A stretch of DNA of 64,000 nucleotides from NCBI RefSeq assembly GCF_900101115.1, contig NZ_FNFU01000006.1:62001-126000 (forward strand), read 5' to 3'. A program made the translations under genes and the position numbers. The notes under the pieces are model-generated. The model saw only the letters and a list, made by a program, of their open reading frames with translations, searched no databases and had not been told where the DNA came from. How positions within the stretch are numbered: the first letter of the stretch is position 1; every line of letters begins with the position of its first letter. Below, in pieces: positions 52,995 to 63,234 of this stretch. The stretch is from Cryobacterium psychrotolerans. GTDB lineage: Bacteria; Actinomycetota; Actinomycetes; Actinomycetales; Microbacteriaceae.

Positions 52995-53966
52995 CTAGGC
53001 GCCGATGAGGGTGAGCAGTGTCGCCTCGGGCGGGCAGGCGAACCGCACGGGGGCGTAGATCGAGGTGCCGAGGCCGGCCGACACGTGCAGGTAAGACGTG
53101 TGCAGGCCGGAGTCCCACAGGCTCAGGCCCTTGACCTGGGCGCGCGGGATGTCGCAGTTGGTGACGAGCGCGCCGAAGCCGGGCACGCAGACCTGGCCGC
53201 CGTGGGTGTGCCCGGCGAGGATCAGTTGCGCGCCGTGGTTCACGAAGGAGTTGAGCACCCGCTGGTACGGAGCGTGGCTGACGCCGATCGTGACGGTGGG
53301 CCGCGGTTCGGGCGCCTTCCCAGGGTCCGGCCACGTCTCGTCGGCCAGCGGGTCGTTCGCACGCAGGTCGTCGATCGCCCGCGTGATGAGGTCGAGCCGG
53401 TCCAGGCCGTGGTGCGGGTCGTCCACGCCGAAGAACTCCAGGCGGGTCCCGTTCAGCTCGAGCGCGACGGCCGCGTTGTCGATGTCGGTCCAGCCGAGCG
53501 CGGCGAAGACGCCGTGCAGGCCGGTGATGTCGAGTGCCCGCGGCTGCGACTGGCTGCGGACGGACGGGCCGCCGAAGTATGTGAACGGGTTGAGCGGGCG
53601 CGGGCCGACGTAGTCGTTCGAGCCGTTCACGAAGACGCCGGGGATGCCGGCGAACGGCGCCAGGGCATACTCGACGCCCGGGATGCCGTCTTCATGCCCG
53701 AGGTTGTCACCGGTGTTGACGATGAGGTCGGGCTTCAGCTCGGCGAGCCCGCGCACCCACTCCTGCTTCTCGGACTGCCACGGTGCCATGTGCATGTCGG
53801 ACAGGTGCAGCACCCTGATCGGGTCGGAGCCGGGCGCGAGCACGGGCACCGAGATCTCGCGCAGGGTGAAGCGCTTGCGTTCGACCAGGGCGCCCCAGGC
53901 GAGCGCGGCCAGGCCCGCCGCGCCTAGCGCGACGGCGGCCGATCCGACGAGGCGTCCCCGGGTCAT
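52995..53966 (-). CDS. Metallophosphoesterase (YkuE-like)
   Basis: This 323-residue protein has an N-terminal hydrophobic anchor (residues 6-27) and metal motifs VLHLSDMHM, NTGDNLGHE, GSNDY (GNHD-type) and AGHTHGGQ. It acts on an extracytoplasmic phosphoester. Its ATG overlaps the penicillin-binding-protein stop, a conserved actinobacterial pairing that suggests a role in cell-wall lipid or precursor metabolism. Confidence 0.92.
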   Translation of the reverse strand: MTRGRLVGSAAVALGAAGLAALAWGALVERKRFTLREISVPVLAPGSDPIRVLHLSDMHMAPWQSEKQEWVRGLAELKPDLIVNTGDNLGHEDGIPGVEYALAPFAGIPGVFVNGSNDYVGPRPLNPFTYFGGPSVRSQSQPRALDITGLHGVFAALGWTDIDNAAVALELNGTRLEFFGVDDPHHGLDRLDLITRAIDDLRANDPLADETWPDPGKAPEPRPTVTIGVSHAPYQRVLNSFVNHGAQLILAGHTHGGQVCVPGFGALVTNCDIPRAQVKGLSLWDSGLHTSYLHVSAGLGTSIYAPVRFACPPEATLLTLIGA

Positions 53967-56518
53967 GGTTTCTTGCCTGGCTCGGCGCCGAGCTTGCCGA
54001 CGACGATCGTCACAGCACCGCCCGACTTCATCCCGGTGCCGGCACCCGGATCCATCGAGATCACCTTGCCCACCTGCGACGGATCGGTGACGGCCTCTTC
54101 CTTTTTATTGACCTTGAATCCCGCCAGCGCGGCCGTGGCCTCGGCCTCGGTCTTACCGACGACGTCCGGCAGGATCTTCAGCTGGCCGTTGCTCGTGAAA
54201 ATGGTGATGGTGGAGCCGCGGGCCGTGCGGGTTCCGCCGGCCGGGTCGGTGCCTGCCACGGTGCCGGCGGGCATCTCGGAGTCGACGTCGCCGCCGTCCA
54301 CGGCGTCGAACCCGGCGCCGGAGAGGATGGCACGTGCTTCGTCCATCGACTTGCCGCGCACGTCGGGCACGGTCGCCTGGGGCGCCTGGATGAGCTTGAA
54401 CGTGGGTTCGGGGAAGGACTCTCCGCCGTACTTCGCGTTGGCTACCGACATGATGTCGGGCCACATCTCGTGGCGGGCAAGCGAGACCTGTTCGCCGTTG
54501 TCGAAGTGTTGCTTCCGCTGGCTGAGCGTTCCGGTGACGCTGACCACGCCGACCACCGTGGCCACCTTGGACGAGGCTCCGCTCATCCAGGTGTCCTTGG
54601 CGCCGTCCGTGGTTCCGGTCTTGCCGATCATCGGCACGTTCGGGTAGGTGCCGTAGTTGGAACTCCGGCCGGTTCCGTCCGTCATGACGCGCTGCATGGC
54701 GTAGGTCATGCCCGCGGCGACATCCGGGGTGACGGACTGGGTGCACTTCGACTTCGGCACCGGCAGCTCATCGCCGCCCGGGCCGGTGATCCGGTCGATC
54801 ACAACGGGGGAGCAGGTCTTGCCCTTGTTGGCGATCCCGGCGAAGGCGACGGCCATGGTCAGCGGTGCGACCTCGTTGGTTCCGAGCACGGCGCTGGCGC
54901 CCTTCTCCAGGTCCTTACCGTCGGCGCGGTGCACGCCGAAGGCCTCGGCGGTCTTCTTGATGCCGCAGAGGTCGAGTTTCTTCGCCATCCCGATGAAGCC
55001 CGTGTTGATCGAGCCGACCGTCGACTGGAGGGCGCTGTAGTTGCTGCCGCCCTCGTTCTGGTCGTTGCGCGGGTTGAACCCGGGGAAGCTGATGGGGCCG
55101 TCGCAGCTGTCCTGGAACGTTCCCCAGTCGGCCTTGCGGCGGGAATCGGCGCGCTCGTTGAGCGTGTGCCCCTCCTTGAGCCACTCGCCCAGCGTGAAGA
55201 CCTTGTACGTCGATCCGGGCTGGAAACCGAGCGAGCCGCCCTCGGTCTTGTCGGTGTTGTAGTTCAGGCCGGAATAGTTGCGGCCGGTGGCCTGCACGGC
55301 CGGGTCCTGGCTGTAGTCCTTGTTCTGCACCATCGCGAGCACGCGTCCGGTGCCCACCTGCACGCTCGAGACGACGCCGCCGACGTCGCCGCCGCTCCAG
55401 ACCTTGGGCACGTGCTTGTTCATCGTGTCGATCGCGGCGACCTGGAGGTCCAGGTCGAGGGTCGTGTAGACGTTGTATCCGCCGCGGCGGAAGTTGAGCA
55501 GACGGGTCTCCCGGTCTTCGCCGAAGGTGGGGTCGTTGAGCAGCTTCTTCGCGACGTAGTCACAGAAGTAGGCGCTGGAACCCGCGGTCTGGCATCCGGT
55601 GCTCGGCTCGGTGATCTTCGGCTCGACCGCCGTCTTGATGGCTGCGTCGTGATCCTTCTGGCTGATCTTCTTGTGCTTGAGCATCTCGCCGAGGATGTAG
55701 TCGCGGCGGTCCTTGTTGGCCGCATACCCGTTCGCCGCGCCGTTGGTCTCGCTCTTCGGCCGGTCGAGCTGGAACTTGACCGGGTGGTTCACGATGGCGA
55801 CGAGGCTGGCCGCCTGCGGCAGGGTGAGCTTTGCCGCGGTGGTGCCGAAGTAGTAGTTCGATGCGGCTTCGATGCCGTAGACGGTGCCGCCGAAGCCGGT
55901 GATGTTGAGGTACTGGCGAAGGATGTCGTCCTTCTCGTACTTCTTCTCAACGCCGATGGCGAGGCGCATTTCCTTGAGCTTGCGGTCCGGCGTCGTCTTC
56001 GTGGCGGTGTCGTAGCACGCGTCGTGCTTTTCCTTGTCGTCGATGACCTCGCACTTCTGCACGAGCACATTCTTGACGTACTGCTGGGTGATGGATGATC
56101 CACCCTGGGTTCCGCTGCCGGAGACGGTCTTCACCGTGGCGCGCACGGTGCCCTGCAGGTCGACGCCGTTGTGCTCGTAGAAACGGGGGTCCTCACCGGC
56201 GATCGCGGCGTCCTTGGCGAACTGGCTGATCGCATCCGACTCGACCTCGACCCGGTTCTGGTCGTAGAACGACGCCAGGAGCACGGTCTTTTTTTCCTTG
56301 TTCGTGGCGTAGATGTTGCTCTTCTGCGACAGCTGGTCGATGGCCAGGTAGTCGGGCAGGTTCTCGAAGACGTTGATCGTGTTCGTCGCGGCCATGCCGG
56401 AAACGGCGATTGCGGGGGTGATTGCGGCGGTGACGAGCACCCCAGCGACAGCACTCATGGCGACGAAACCGATGAAGCCGCCGAGAGCCCCGCTAACCGT
56501 ACGTTTTTTGGCAGACAT
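53963..56518 (-). CDS. Class A penicillin-binding protein (bifunctional, PASTA-containing)
   Basis: This 851-residue protein has one N-terminal membrane helix and a GT51 glycosyltransferase domain with EDPRFYEHNGVDLQG and GGSSITQQYVKN. A transpeptidase follows with GSTYKVF (serine-lysine motif), SNY, and KTGTTD, then two C-terminal PASTA repeats (TVPDVRGKSMDEARAILSGA and ILPDVVGKTEAEATAALAGF). The ATG at 56518 is preferred to a TTG at 56539. It polymerises and cross-links peptidoglycan and is probably essential or near-essential for growth. Confidence 0.94.
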   Translation of the reverse strand: MSAKKRTVSGALGGFIGFVAMSAVAGVLVTAAITPAIAVSGMAATNTINVFENLPDYLAIDQLSQKSNIYATNKEKKTVLLASFYDQNRVEVESDAISQFAKDAAIAGEDPRFYEHNGVDLQGTVRATVKTVSGSGTQGGSSITQQYVKNVLVQKCEVIDDKEKHDACYDTATKTTPDRKLKEMRLAIGVEKKYEKDDILRQYLNITGFGGTVYGIEAASNYYFGTTAAKLTLPQAASLVAIVNHPVKFQLDRPKSETNGAANGYAANKDRRDYILGEMLKHKKISQKDHDAAIKTAVEPKITEPSTGCQTAGSSAYFCDYVAKKLLNDPTFGEDRETRLLNFRRGGYNVYTTLDLDLQVAAIDTMNKHVPKVWSGGDVGGVVSSVQVGTGRVLAMVQNKDYSQDPAVQATGRNYSGLNYNTDKTEGGSLGFQPGSTYKVFTLGEWLKEGHTLNERADSRRKADWGTFQDSCDGPISFPGFNPRNDQNEGGSNYSALQSTVGSINTGFIGMAKKLDLCGIKKTAEAFGVHRADGKDLEKGASAVLGTNEVAPLTMAVAFAGIANKGKTCSPVVIDRITGPGGDELPVPKSKCTQSVTPDVAAGMTYAMQRVMTDGTGRSSNYGTYPNVPMIGKTGTTDGAKDTWMSGASSKVATVVGVVSVTGTLSQRKQHFDNGEQVSLARHEMWPDIMSVANAKYGGESFPEPTFKLIQAPQATVPDVRGKSMDEARAILSGAGFDAVDGGDVDSEMPAGTVAGTDPAGGTRTARGSTITIFTSNGQLKILPDVVGKTEAEATAALAGFKVNKKEEAVTDPSQVGKVISMDPGAGTGMKSGGAVTIVVGKLGAEPGKKP

Positions 56519-56568
56519 AGACTTGAGCGTAAGGGACAAAACTGAAAAACCGCCTGAATCGGAGACAC

Positions 56569-56739
56569 ATGCCAGCCTGGGAGTACCTCACAACGCCGCT
56601 GATGATCCACAACACAGCAGCAATCCTGAACAACTGGGGCTCTGATGGCTGGGAGCTCGTGCAGGTCGTCACCGGCCCGGAGGGCGGGCTCGTCGCCTAC
56701 CTCAAGCGCCCGGTCGCCGCCGCCGTGAGCGGAGCCTGA
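56569..56739 (+). CDS. Small DUF4177-like protein
   Basis: A 56-residue gene (ATG at 56569, CGGAG upstream) encodes MPAWEYLTTPLMIHNTAAIL, then NNWGSDGWELVQVVTG and EGGLVAYLKRP. This is the usual YxxxW/GWELVQV pattern of DUF4177. It is divergent from the penicillin-binding protein gene across 50 bp and 2 bp from the RidA gene, so the two plus-strand genes form an operon. Confidence 0.85.
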   Translation: MPAWEYLTTPLMIHNTAAILNNWGSDGWELVQVVTGPEGGLVAYLKRPVAAAVSGA

Positions 56740-56741
56740 TC

Positions 56742-57212
56742 ATGTCGCAGATCGAGGCACGCCTGGCCGAGCTGGGCATCGACCTTCCCACCGTTGTTCC
56801 GCCGCTGGCCACGTATGTTCCGGCCGTCATCGCCGGTTCGCTGGTCTTCACCTCCGGCCAGCTGCCGATGGTGTCCGGCGCGCTGTCGGCCACCGGAAAG
56901 GTCGGCGACGGCCACGGGCTCGTCCCCGCAGCCGACGCCAGGGAGTACGCGCGCCTCGCGGCGCTCAACGGGCTCGCCGCGATCAAGGCGGTCATCGGGT
57001 CGCTTGACCGGATCACGCAGGTCGTGAAGGTCACCGGTTTCGTCGCATCCGACCCGTCGTTCACCGGCCAGCCCGGCGTGATCAACGGCGCCTCCGAGGT
57101 GCTCGGCGAGATCTTCGGCGACCTGGGCCGGCACGCGCGGTCGGCCGTCGGCGTCGCCGTGCTGCCGCTGGACGCCCCGGTCGAGGTCGAGCTGGTCGTC
57201 GCCTTCGCCTGA
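56742..57212 (+). CDS. RidA-family protein
   Basis: This 156-residue protein has the RidA/YjgF fold (VFTSGQLPMVSGALSATGKV, AALNGLAAIKAVIGSLDRIT, RSAVGVAVLPLDAPVEVEL). The conserved Arg of canonical RidA is in the position ARSAVGVAVLP. RidA proteins hydrolyse reactive enamine/imine intermediates. It belongs to the ridA-adjacent group common near ponA in actinobacteria. Confidence 0.9.
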   Translation: MSQIEARLAELGIDLPTVVPPLATYVPAVIAGSLVFTSGQLPMVSGALSATGKVGDGHGLVPAADAREYARLAALNGLAAIKAVIGSLDRITQVVKVTGFVASDPSFTGQPGVINGASEVLGEIFGDLGRHARSAVGVAVLPLDAPVEVELVVAFA

Positions 57213-57279
57213 CCGGTCCGGGCAGGCTCGACCACCGGATCGGTGATCGAGCCTGTCAGCGCTCTGATCTCCGCCTGCG

Positions 57280-57376
57280 TGTGGCTAACTCAGGAGAATC
57301 CGGAACGTCGGGGCCAGCCGCCGGACTAGTCCGCGGGCACTGAGCGGGCCGCTCCCGAATCTCCTGAGTTAGCCAC
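57280..57376. repeat. Intergenic palindrome class D, copy 2
   Basis: Arms (57280-57301 and 57355-57376) read GTGGCTAACTCAGGAG and CTCCTGAGTTAGCCAC. The 53-nt interior is GC-rich and different from copy 1. It lies between the convergent RidA and AcsA genes. Confidence 0.85.
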
Positions 57377-57460
57377 AGGGAATCCGCCGGACGGCCGAGC
57401 TCCGCTTGACATCAACGAGCTCCGCCTGACCTCAACAGGAGTATCGAGATCCCGGAGTCG

Positions 57461-59413
<1,953 letters not shown>

Positions 59414-59591
59414 GGTTCTGGTGTCGCTCCTTTGCGAGGAAGTTACTCAGGCGCGTTGGGGCCCCCGGGAAGTACCCTACCGCGCCGACAGTGCCCTCGG
59501 ATGGGGGGCTACCCCGAGGTCTCCGGCGGCCCTCACAATGACTGTTGGGAGCCGGTCAAATCGTGTCCTCATTTATGGGGACTCAGAGGAC

Positions 59592-59619
59592 TTGCGCTTC
59601 CTCCCAGAATGCGTAAACT
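59592..59619 (+). promoter_or_regulatory. Candidate promoter of the 6C RNA
   Basis: TTGCGC and TAAACT are separated by 16 bp. The predicted start (near 59627) gives a transcript of about 100 nt ending at the T-run after the second C-rich hairpin. Confidence 0.5.
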
Positions 59620-59626
59620 GATACGC

Positions 59627-59728
59627 GTCTGAACGAAAGTTCTGAACAGCAGCGCGCATGGTTCCCCCCAATCAGCGCGTTGCCGAGGCGGCACCTGTTC
59701 CCCCCAATAGGTGCCGCCCCCCTCTTTT
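59627..59728 (+). ncRNA. 6C small RNA
   Basis: Two hairpins each carry GTTCCCCCCAAT in the loop. The first stem is AGCGCGC with GCGCGTT around 59651-59681; the second is GGCGGCACCT with AGGTGCCGCC (59687-59718), followed by CTCTTTTT. Two stem-loops with six or more cytosines in the loop define the actinobacterial 6C RNA family (B11 in mycobacteria). C-rich loops of this family bind G-rich ribosome-binding sites. It lies between acsA and the Tad cluster. The 5' end is inferred. Confidence 0.9.
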
Positions 59729-59757
59729 TAACGGCTCTTTTTGACGGCTCTTTTTGA
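59719..59757 (+). repeat. 13-bp tandem repeat with T-tracts behind the 6C terminator
   Basis: CGGCTCTTTTTGA occurs twice in tandem (59732-59744, 59745-59757), preceded by a degenerate first unit. Each has a T5 run, giving three consecutive T-tracts after the terminator hairpin. Confidence 0.7.
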
Positions 59758-59867
59758 CGGCCGTCCCGCCGGCCGGGGCCCCTCCTCCCCAGCCGGGCCG
59801 TGCCGCGGCCGCCCGGTGAAGAGTCCCGGTGCCCCCGCTCCCGCGTAACACGGCGTAACTTCGGCGC

Positions 59868-60926
59868 ATGTCCATCCCTTTCGTCGCCGTCCCGTCGTTC
59901 GCGGCGCCGGCACCCCGGCATCCGGTGGCTGGCGGTTCGGCGGACGTGTCGGGGCTTGTTTCTGCGGATGCCTCGGAGCTTGCGTCTGCGGATGTTTCCG
60001 GGCTGGGCCCGCTGGCCGGGTACGCGGCATCCGGGCCGGTCACCGACCTGTTCGTCAACGGGGAAGCGGGCCTGTGGCTGGACTCGGGCCGCGGCCTGGT
60101 CCACCAGCCGGGCTGGCGTTGCGACGAGCATGCGCTGCGCGAGCTGGCCGTTCGGCTGATCGCCCTCGGCGGGAGACACCTCGATGAGGCGACGCCCTGC
60201 GTCGATGTGCGCCTGGCCGACGGCATCCGCGTGCACGCCGTGCTGCCGCCCGTCTCGAGCACGGGCACCCTGCTCTCGATCCGGCTTCCCCGTGCCGAGC
60301 GGCTTGGCCTCGCCGCGCTGGCGACCGCCGGCCTGTTCGGCGCCGGGGAAGAGGCAACCGCGCAGGTCGCCAGGCTCCGCGCCGCCGTGCACGACCGGGA
60401 GAACCTGCTGATCACCGGCGCGGCCGGGAGCGGCAAGACCACGCTTCTGGCGGCGTTGCTCGGCGAGGCTCCGCCGGACGAACGGATCGTCGCGATCGAA
60501 GACGTCGCCGAGCTGAGGATCGCGCACCCGCATGTGGTGGCGCTGGAGGCGCGGCAGGCGAACCTCGAGGGCGCCGGCCGGATCGGCCTGCAGGGCCTCC
60601 TGCGCGAGGCGCTGCGGATGCGGCCGGACCGCCTCGTGCTCGGCGAATGCCGCGGCGAAGAGGTCCGAGAGCTGTTGGCCGCGCTGAACACCGGTCACGA
60701 CGGCGGCGCCGGCACGCTGCATGCCAACTCGCTGGAGGATGTCCCGGCGCGGCTGGAGGCGCTCGGCGCGCTCGCCGGGATGACCGCGGAGGCGGTGGCC
60801 CGGCAGGCGGTCAGCGCCATCGGACTGGTGCTGCACCTCGAGCGCTCGGCCGGATCCAGGCGACTTGCCCAGATCGGGCGCCTCGCCCTCGGTGCGCGCG
60901 GCCACCTGGTCGTGGAGCCCGCGTGA
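59868..60926 (+). CDS. tadA: Tad pilus assembly ATPase (TadA/CpaF)
   Basis: This 352-residue protein has a short repetitive N-terminus (SADVSGLVSADASELASADV). The secretion ATPase core has GAAGSGKTTLLAALLG (Walker A), IEDVAELRI (Asp box), RMRPDRLVLGECRG (Walker B) and a His box (HDGGAGTLHANS). It powers Flp-type pilus assembly or secretion at the inner membrane. It overlaps the next gene by 4 bp (GTGA). Confidence 0.93.
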   Translation: MSIPFVAVPSFAAPAPRHPVAGGSADVSGLVSADASELASADVSGLGPLAGYAASGPVTDLFVNGEAGLWLDSGRGLVHQPGWRCDEHALRELAVRLIALGGRHLDEATPCVDVRLADGIRVHAVLPPVSSTGTLLSIRLPRAERLGLAALATAGLFGAGEEATAQVARLRAAVHDRENLLITGAAGSGKTTLLAALLGEAPPDERIVAIEDVAELRIAHPHVVALEARQANLEGAGRIGLQGLLREALRMRPDRLVLGECRGEEVRELLAALNTGHDGGAGTLHANSLEDVPARLEALGALAGMTAEAVARQAVSAIGLVLHLERSAGSRRLAQIGRLALGARGHLVVEPA

Positions 60927-61909
60927 GCAGGCGCGGCGAACCGCCGATCGAAGAAGTGGCGGCGGTGACCCAGCGCCTCGCGGTGCTGCTGTCCGCCGGG
61001 GTGTCCGCGGTGTCCGCCTGGGGCTATCTCCTGCCGGACGAGCCCGCAGGCGCGGGCGCCGGACCGAAAACCGGGGCGCCGTCACGGCACCCGACGGAGC
61101 CGGACGCCGCCCGGGTCGTGCGTGCCGCCGCCGCGGCCGGGCGGCGCGGGGAGAGTATCGCCGATGCGGTGGCGCAGGAGGCCCGGGCGCTGGGCGGGCA
61201 GGCCGGTGACGCCTGGCTGGGCCTCGCGGCGGCCTGGGGTGTGGCCACGGCGGCCGGGGCGCCGCTCGCCGCCTGCCTGCGGGAGCTCGCCGGATCCTTC
61301 CGCGACCTGGGCCAGGTGCACCGGGACCTCGCCGTCGCGCTGGCCGGCCCGAACGCCACGGCACGCATGGTGATGGGGCTGCCGCTGGTGGGCATCCTGT
61401 TCGGCAGCGTGCTCGGTTTCAACACGCTGCAGACCCTGTTGCTCACCGGGCCGGGCCTGGCCTGCCTCGGGGCAGGGGCGCTGCTGATGGTAGCCGGCGC
61501 TCGCTGGAACCGGAGCCTGGTGCGGTCCGCGCGAGCCCGGGACCCGACGCCCGGGCTCGCGCTCGACCTGACCGCGATCGGGATGGCCGGGGGCGGGTCG
61601 GTCGCGCGAGCGCGCACCCTGGTGCGCTCGGTGACCGAGCGCTACGGCGTAGGCGTCGGAGGCTCGGAGGCCGCGATCGACCGGGTGCTCGCCCTGTCCG
61701 CCCGCGCCGGCGTCCCGGCCGCGGAACTGCTGCGCAGCGAGGCCGACCAGCAGCGCCGCGACGCGCGGAGCGACGGGCAACGGCGGGCGGCGACCCTGTC
61801 GGTGACGCTGATGATCCCGCTGGGGGTGTGCGTGCTGCCCGCGTTCATGCTGGTCGGGGTGGTGCCGTTGCTGCTGACCGTCCTCTCGTCCACACTGCGT
61901 TCGTTCTAG
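60923..61909 (+). CDS. Tad platform protein, TadB/TadC combined
   Basis: This 328-residue protein has a GTG start overlapping the tadA stop. The N-terminal part (RLAVLLSAGVSAVSAWGYLL, LGQVHRDLAVALAGPNATAR) resembles TadB. The C-terminal T2SSF domain (LDLTAIGMAGGGSVARARTL, LSVTLMIPLGVCVLPAFMLV) resembles TadC. In related actinobacteria two separate genes are usual; here one protein seems to serve both. It has about four membrane helices. Confidence 0.87.
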   Translation: MSRRGEPPIEEVAAVTQRLAVLLSAGVSAVSAWGYLLPDEPAGAGAGPKTGAPSRHPTEPDAARVVRAAAAAGRRGESIADAVAQEARALGGQAGDAWLGLAAAWGVATAAGAPLAACLRELAGSFRDLGQVHRDLAVALAGPNATARMVMGLPLVGILFGSVLGFNTLQTLLLTGPGLACLGAGALLMVAGARWNRSLVRSARARDPTPGLALDLTAIGMAGGGSVARARTLVRSVTERYGVGVGGSEAAIDRVLALSARAGVPAAELLRSEADQQRRDARSDGQRRAATLSVTLMIPLGVCVLPAFMLVGVVPLLLTVLSSTLRSF

Positions 61910-62021
61910 GCGTTCCGCACCGCTCGTCCGATGCCGGGGACCGGGCCGGCGAATCGGGTCAGGCTGGTCCCGCTCGCGCCGTCCATCATCCGCGTCGCAG
62001 GACGCGAAAGGAGACGAACAG

Positions 62022-62285
62022 ATGCAGAAGGAACTCTCGCCCACGGCGGCCACGGCCACGCCGACCACGGCCATGCCGGCCACCGCCACGCCCACGCGGC
62101 GGCCGCGGAGCCCGGCCCGGGCGCTGCGGCGGCTGCGCGAGGACGCGGGGGCGGCCACCGCGGAATACCTGGTGGCCACGATGGCGGCGGTCGGGTTCGC
62201 CGGCCTGCTGATCGTGATCCTCCGAGGAAACGAGGTGCGCGGGATCCTCACCGAGCTGGTGCGCAATGCGCTCAGCGTGGGGTAG
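62022..62285 (+). CDS. Flp-type pilin-like protein (DUF4244)
   Basis: This 87-residue protein has a Thr/Pro/Ala-rich leader and the class III-type pilin motif DAGAATAEYLVATMAAVGFA, with the Gly/Glu positions of a prepilin-peptidase site, followed by the hydrophobic stalk. GAAAGGAGA precedes the ATG. It is the likely major subunit of the Tad pilus. Confidence 0.88.
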   Translation: MQKELSPTAATATPTTAMPATATPTRRPRSPARALRRLREDAGAATAEYLVATMAAVGFAGLLIVILRGNEVRGILTELVRNALSVG

Positions 62286-62640
62286 CGGGCACGGCCGGGA
62301 CGACGGCACCGTGACCGCGGAGTTCGCCGTCGTGCTGCCGGCCGTGCTCCTTGTGCTGGCCTGCTGCCTGGGCGCGGTGCAGGTGGTCGGTCAGCAGGTG
62401 CGACTGACGGATGCCGCCGGCGACGCGGCCCGGTTGCTCGCCCGCGGCGAATCCGCCGAGCGGGCGGCGTCCCTCGTGCACCGCTCGGTGGGTGGGGCCC
62501 GGCTCGCCACGGAACGCCGCGGCGAATTCGTCTGCGCGCGCCTCAGCGCACCGGCCGCGTTCGGCCCCTACGCGACCTTCGGTCTGACGGTGGCCGCCCG
62601 GTCGTGCGCGCTGGGCGGCGCCGTGGTCCCCGGCCCGTGA
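62266..62640 (+). CDS. TadE-like pseudopilin
   Basis: This 124-residue protein has the TadE signature GTVTAEFAVVLPAVLLVLAC near its N-terminus and a soluble C-terminal part with two cysteines. The ATG at 62266 lies inside the pilin gene. A GTG at 62311 would remove only 15 residues. It is a minor subunit of the Tad system. Confidence 0.85.
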   Translation: MRSAWGSGHGRDDGTVTAEFAVVLPAVLLVLACCLGAVQVVGQQVRLTDAAGDAARLLARGESAERAASLVHRSVGGARLATERRGEFVCARLSAPAAFGPYATFGLTVAARSCALGGAVVPGP

Positions 62641-62760
62641 CCGTGCGTCCCCTGGCCCGGCGTCCGGTGACTGTGCGTCCCGTGACCGTGCGTCCCGTGA
62701 CCGTGCGTCCCGTGACCGTGCGTCCCCTGGCCCGGCGTCCCGCGACCCGGCGTCCCGTGC
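62637..62760. repeat. 15-bp tandem repeat inside the TadG-like gene
   Basis: Units of CCCGTGACCGTGCGT and related CCCCTGGCCCGGCGT repeat about eight times. Because 15 is a multiple of three, unit gain or loss keeps the frame and changes the length of the basic N-terminus. Confidence 0.85.
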
Positions 62761-63092
62761 GTGGCTCCGAGCGGGGCGCCGGCGGGGTGCTCGCGGTCGC
62801 GCTGATCGGAGCGACCCTGACGGTGACCTTACTCGGTGTGCCGCTGCTGGCCCTGCTCGCCGTCGGCCAGTCGGTGCAGAACGCGGCCGACGCCGCGGCG
62901 CTCGCCGCGGCCGACACCGCTTCGGGCGCCGTGGCGGGCTTCCCGTGCACGGCCGCGGCCGAGGCCGCCGCCCTCAACGGGGCATCCGTGGTCACGTGCA
63001 CGCTTGACGGCCTGATCTCATCAGTGACCGTCGCCCGCACTGTCGCCGGCTTCGCCCTCACGTCATCCGCCCGTGCCGGCCCGCCCGCGTAA
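62637..63092 (+). CDS. TadG-like/Rv3654c-type protein with repeat-encoded basic N-terminus
   Basis: This 151-residue protein starts at a GTG overlapping the TadE stop (GTGA). Its first 40 residues are repeats of the form VTVRP and LARRP, encoded by 15-bp tandem repeats. A TadE/G-like helix (GAGGVLAVALIGATLTVTLL) and a small soluble domain with two cysteines follow. Repeats of this kind are unusual in the family, and the N-terminus should lie in the cytoplasm. Confidence 0.83.
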   Translation: MTVRPLARRPVTVRPVTVRPVTVRPVTVRPLARRPATRRPVRGSERGAGGVLAVALIGATLTVTLLGVPLLALLAVGQSVQNAADAAALAAADTASGAVAGFPCTAAAEAAALNGASVVTCTLDGLISSVTVARTVAGFALTSSARAGPPA

Positions 63093-63110
63093 CCCTCCCC
63101 GCGACCCTCC

Positions 63111-63173
63111 CCGCGAAACCGCAGTTGTGCGCGCTAAAGCGCGGTTATAACGAGCACAACTGCGGTTTCGCGG
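63111..63173. repeat. Intergenic palindrome class E
   Basis: Perfect 20-bp arms (63111-63130 and 63154-63173; CGAAACCGCAGTTGTGC and complement) surround GCGCTAAAGCGCGGTTATAACGA in two parts: GCGCTAAAGCGC is itself a small hairpin. It lies between the convergent TadG-like gene and the small gene at 63235. Confidence 0.9.
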
Positions 63174-63234
63174 GAGGGGAAGGGAGGGGAAGGGGGAGGA
63201 AGAGGGGAAGGGGGAGAGGACGGGGGAAGGGGGA
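63171..63234. repeat. Polypurine G-rich tract
   Basis: Positions 63172-63220 are all purine, with runs of three to five G separated by A. After a single C, purines continue to 63234. Such a tract can form triplex or G-quadruplex structures. It directly follows palindrome E. Confidence 0.85.
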
